From UKL13-2 sp043768625 (GTDB lineage Bacteria > Pseudomonadota > Gammaproteobacteria > Burkholderiales > Usitatibacteraceae), in NCBI GenBank assembly GCA_043768625.1, contig JAYVKG010000268.1, positions 1-7,035 on the forward strand: a DNA stretch of 7,035 nucleotides. Direction: 5' to 3'. Within the stretch, counting starts at the first letter, position 1; each line of letters starts with the position of its first letter. A model generated the notes under the pieces. That model ran no database searches, was not told the DNA's origin, and saw only the letters and a program-made list of their open reading frames with translations. Shown here piece by piece: positions 4,912 to 7,035 of the stretch. Made by a program: the position numbers and the translations under genes.

Positions 4912-6953
4912 TTGTCGGCGACTGGGGTGGAGGGATTAATGGTGGCAGGCAAGGGCGAATACGGTGGCGTCCTCATCGCGGGCAATTGCGCGCCGCCGGT
5001 GGGCGGGAGCAATGACGATTCGTTATCACGCAGGCCATTGCCCTGCTCATTGCGGATGTATTCGTAGCGTTCGCCGGTCAACTGCGCGGCGGCCTTGCCA
5101 TCACGCAGCACGAAGGGGCGCAGAAATACCATCAGATTGGTCTTATCGCGATTCTTGGTTTGATATTTGAACAAGTTGCCGATGAACGGAATGTCGCCCA
5201 GCAGCGGTACCTTGCTGTCGTTGTTCTTGCTGTCATCCGAAATCAGGCCGCCAATCACCACGATCTGCCCGTCATCGACCAGCACGGTATTTTCGATGGA
5301 GCGCTTGTTGGTGATCAGGTCTACCGACTTCACCGCAGTCGACGTCGGCACCACGCTTGAGACCTCCAGAAATGCTTTCAATTTGACTGTGCCGCCTTCG
5401 GCCACTTGTGGGGTTACTTTAAGCGTCAAACCTATGTCTCTGCGCTCGACAGTTTGAAATGGATTGGTGGCGCCGGTCGAGGATTGCGTAAAGCTTCCCG
5501 TCACAAACGGGACATTCTGACCCACCACGATTTTGCCCTCTTCGTTATCCAGCGTAAGAATATTGGGTGTGGATAAAACATTGCCTTTCTGATCGGCTTC
5601 GAGCGCACGGGCGAGCGCGCCGAGATTTAGTACATCGCCAACACCGGGAATATTGATTCTGCCGCGAACCACGCCGAGGTTGAGTCCGGAATTGACGCTG
5701 CTGATATTGCCGGCCGCGCCAATGATATTGACACCGGCACCGCCAAAATTGGTGCCGCCGATGACTTGCGACCCGCCGCGGTTGATGCCCGACAAATCCT
5801 GCCACTGGATGCCGAATTCGGATTGCACCGAGGCGCTCACTTCGACAATCAGCGCTTCGACGTACACCTGCGCGCGCCTAGCGTCGAGCTTGTCGATCAC
5901 CGTGCGCAGCGAGTTGTAGACGTGATCGGGCGCAACAATAACGAGGGAATTGGTAGACGCGTAGGCCTGAATACTGCTGGCCACCGGGCCGGCAGCCGGG
6001 CTGCTGCCAGCGCTGGCCGTGGTGGTCGCAGTCACTGGGGTGGAGCTGCTGGTGCTGGTTGACGATCCCCCCAGCAAACCGCGCAATGTCTCGGCGACTC
6101 TCACTGCCTCGGCGTTGCGCAAGTACACAACGTGAATATTTCCACCCGCCGCGGTTGGAATATCGAGCCCCGCAATCAGGGTCCTGATACGGGCAACCAA
6201 TTGCGGTGTTTCGGCGCGAATGATCAGACTGTTGGTGCGCGGCTCGACACCAAGCAAAAGTTTGGCAGGCGCACCGGGATTGGTCGGATTGGGGGTGGTC
6301 TCGGGCATCAACCCTTTAAGCAGATTCACCACATCGACGGCACTCGCATATTGCAGTTTGACGACCTGCAAATCTGCGCTGGCAGGCACATCGATGGAGG
6401 AGATAATTTTGGCAATGCGGTTTACATTGCTGGCGTAGTCGGCAATGACCAGCACATTGTTGCCCGGATAGGCACCGATAAAATTATTTGGTGCCACCAA
6501 CGGTCGCAACACTTGCGCCAACTGTGCGGCACTTTCGTTTTGCAGTGTAAATACCTGCGTAACGATGCGATCACCGGCAATCTGGGTACTGCGATCAATT
6601 AAGCTGCCAGAAGTCTTTGCATCGACTTCAGGAATGATCTTGACCACACCGCGTTCCTCGATCGCTGCATAGCCGTGGACACGCAATGCCGACAGCAGGA
6701 TCTGGTACGCGATTTCTTTGCTTACCGGCGCTTGCGAAATGATGTTCATGGTGCCGGTGACGCGCGGATCGATGATGAATGTTTTGCCGGTATGTCCACC
6801 AATGGTCTTCACGACTGACGGAATGTCCGCGTTCACAAAGCTTAGCGACACACTATCTTCGGCGGCCGCAGGTTGCACAAAAAATATGACCGATATTGCG
6901 AAAGCTGTCACTACCTTGGTTGCCAGCAGCATCTTGATATTTTTTTTGTGCAC
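4908..6953 (-). CDS. gspD: GspD, type II secretion outer-membrane secretin
   Basis: A 681-residue secretin that forms the outer-membrane channel for folded substrates. A Sec signal peptide (n-region MHKKNIK, hydrophobic core 9-26, likely cut after PAAA at residue 31) is followed by N0 (about 34-108), N1 (130-190), N2 (195-265) and N3 (272-360) periplasmic domains. N3 contains a Ser/Thr/Ala-rich insert (297-322). The secretin barrel spans about 361-615, with a Gly-rich gate segment (393-429), NVLSTPNILTLDN (458-470) and the signature VPLLGDIPFIGNLF (582-595). A proline-rich tail of about 65 residues ends the protein. The start is GTG at 6953..6951 with GGAA about 6 nt upstream. An ATG at codon 8 (6932..6930) is possible but would strip the basic n-region. 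Codons 3-5 contain a run of eight A. The TGA stop overlaps the gspE GTG. Confidence 0.96.
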   Translation of the reverse strand: MHKKNIKMLLATKVVTAFAISVIFFVQPAAAEDSVSLSFVNADIPSVVKTIGGHTGKTFIIDPRVTGTMNIISQAPVSKEIAYQILLSALRVHGYAAIEERGVVKIIPEVDAKTSGSLIDRSTQIAGDRIVTQVFTLQNESAAQLAQVLRPLVAPNNFIGAYPGNNVLVIADYASNVNRIAKIISSIDVPASADLQVVKLQYASAVDVVNLLKGLMPETTPNPTNPGAPAKLLLGVEPRTNSLIIRAETPQLVARIRTLIAGLDIPTAAGGNIHVVYLRNAEAVRVAETLRGLLGGSSTSTSSSTPVTATTTASAGSSPAAGPVASSIQAYASTNSLVIVAPDHVYNSLRTVIDKLDARRAQVYVEALIVEVSASVQSEFGIQWQDLSGINRGGSQVIGGTNFGGAGVNIIGAAGNISSVNSGLNLGVVRGRINIPGVGDVLNLGALARALEADQKGNVLSTPNILTLDNEEGKIVVGQNVPFVTGSFTQSSTGATNPFQTVERRDIGLTLKVTPQVAEGGTVKLKAFLEVSSVVPTSTAVKSVDLITNKRSIENTVLVDDGQIVVIGGLISDDSKNNDSKVPLLGDIPFIGNLFKYQTKNRDKTNLMVFLRPFVLRDGKAAAQLTGERYEYIRNEQGNGLRDNESSLLPPTGGAQLPAMRTPPYSPLPATINPSTPVADK
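5988..6065 (-). other. Low-complexity Ser/Thr/Ala insert in the GspD N3 domain
   Basis: Residues 297-322 of GspD consist almost only of Ser, Thr, Ala, Pro and Gly. They interrupt the N3 domain between RGLLGG (291-296) and the strand that begins near IQAYASTNSL (328-337). Secretins commonly carry a disordered loop here, and its length and composition vary widely between species. The loop is in frame, and sequence on both sides fits the family, so it is not a sign of damage. Confidence 0.7.
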
Positions 6954-6977
6954 GGGGTTCCACGAATGAAGGGATGG

Positions 6978-7034
6978 CTAATTGTACGTCATGATGCGGC
7001 CTGCTTTGGCGGAATTGCTCAGTGCAGGCGCCAG
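6978..7034 (-). CDS. Possible C-terminal end of a gene upstream of gspD (partial)
   Basis: One minus-strand frame entering from the window edge reads 18 codons, LAPALSNSAKAGRIMTYN, and stops at TAG (6980..6978), 24 nt before the gspD GTG. The third codon positions are mostly G or C, as expected for coding sequence here, and the placement would suit an upstream operon gene such as gspC. No family motif is recognisable in so short a piece. A second minus-strand frame and a plus-strand frame are also open across this stretch, so the call is weak. Confidence 0.22.
   Translation of the reverse strand: MAPALSNSAKAGRIMTYN
6981..6986 (-). promoter_or_regulatory. Possible -10 box upstream of gspD
   Basis: TACAAT on the minus strand matches 5 of 6 bases of the sigma70 -10 consensus. 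It would start transcription about 20 nt before the gspD GTG. No good -35 hexamer lies 16-18 nt upstream (the bases there read about CCAAAG), and there is no extended -10 TG. It may be an activator-dependent promoter for the operon or chance. If gspD is read through from an upstream gene, it is not needed. Confidence 0.25.
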
Positions 7035-7035
7035 C

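Noticed and set aside
6966..7035. Divergent plus-strand frame starting MKGWLIVRH and open to the window edge
   Set aside because: Only about 23 codons are visible, no family is recognisable, and open frames of this length are common by chance.
1..7035. CRISPR arrays, insertion sequences, tRNA or rRNA genes, attachment sites
   Set aside because: No spaced direct repeats, transposase-like frames, terminal inverted repeats or RNA-gene signatures were seen. The window is almost fully occupied by secretion genes.

Overview
The window is the central part of a type II secretion (general secretory pathway) operon. Every convincing gene lies on the minus strand. Read in transcription order, from right to left, the order is gspD, gspE, gspF, gspG, gspH, gspI, gspJ and the first nine codons of gspK. 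Gene content, gene order and moderately high GC point to a proteobacterium. I favour a betaproteobacterium or a close gammaproteobacterium, but this is inference from gene style, because no rRNA or marker gene is present.

Layout: 6954-7035 is a short upstream region with a possible -10 box and perhaps the last codons of an upstream gene. gspD (outer-membrane secretin) overlaps gspE (cytoplasmic assembly ATPase) by 4 nt. gspF (inner-membrane platform) follows after 8 nt. The only real gap in the operon, 136 nt, separates gspF from gspG (major pseudopilin). After it, gspG, gspH, gspI, gspJ and gspK (major and minor pseudopilins) are packed with 3-nt gaps or 1-nt stop/start overlaps. gspC, gspL and gspM are not visible and would have to lie outside the window.

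How the parts work together: GspE hydrolyses ATP and, through GspF, drives assembly of a GspG pseudopilus tipped by GspH-I-J-K. The pseudopilus pushes folded periplasmic substrates through the GspD channel.

This is a known system, not a new one. The points worth a second look are local. The gspF-gspG gap holds a plausible internal sigma70 promoter, a 9-bp perfect stem that extends to a longer imperfect hairpin, and a 41-nt mRNA leader with no G, so gspG has no Shine-Dalgarno sequence. GspE has lost the tetracysteine zinc motif usual for the family. GspJ has Ala instead of Gly before the prepilin peptidase cleavage site.
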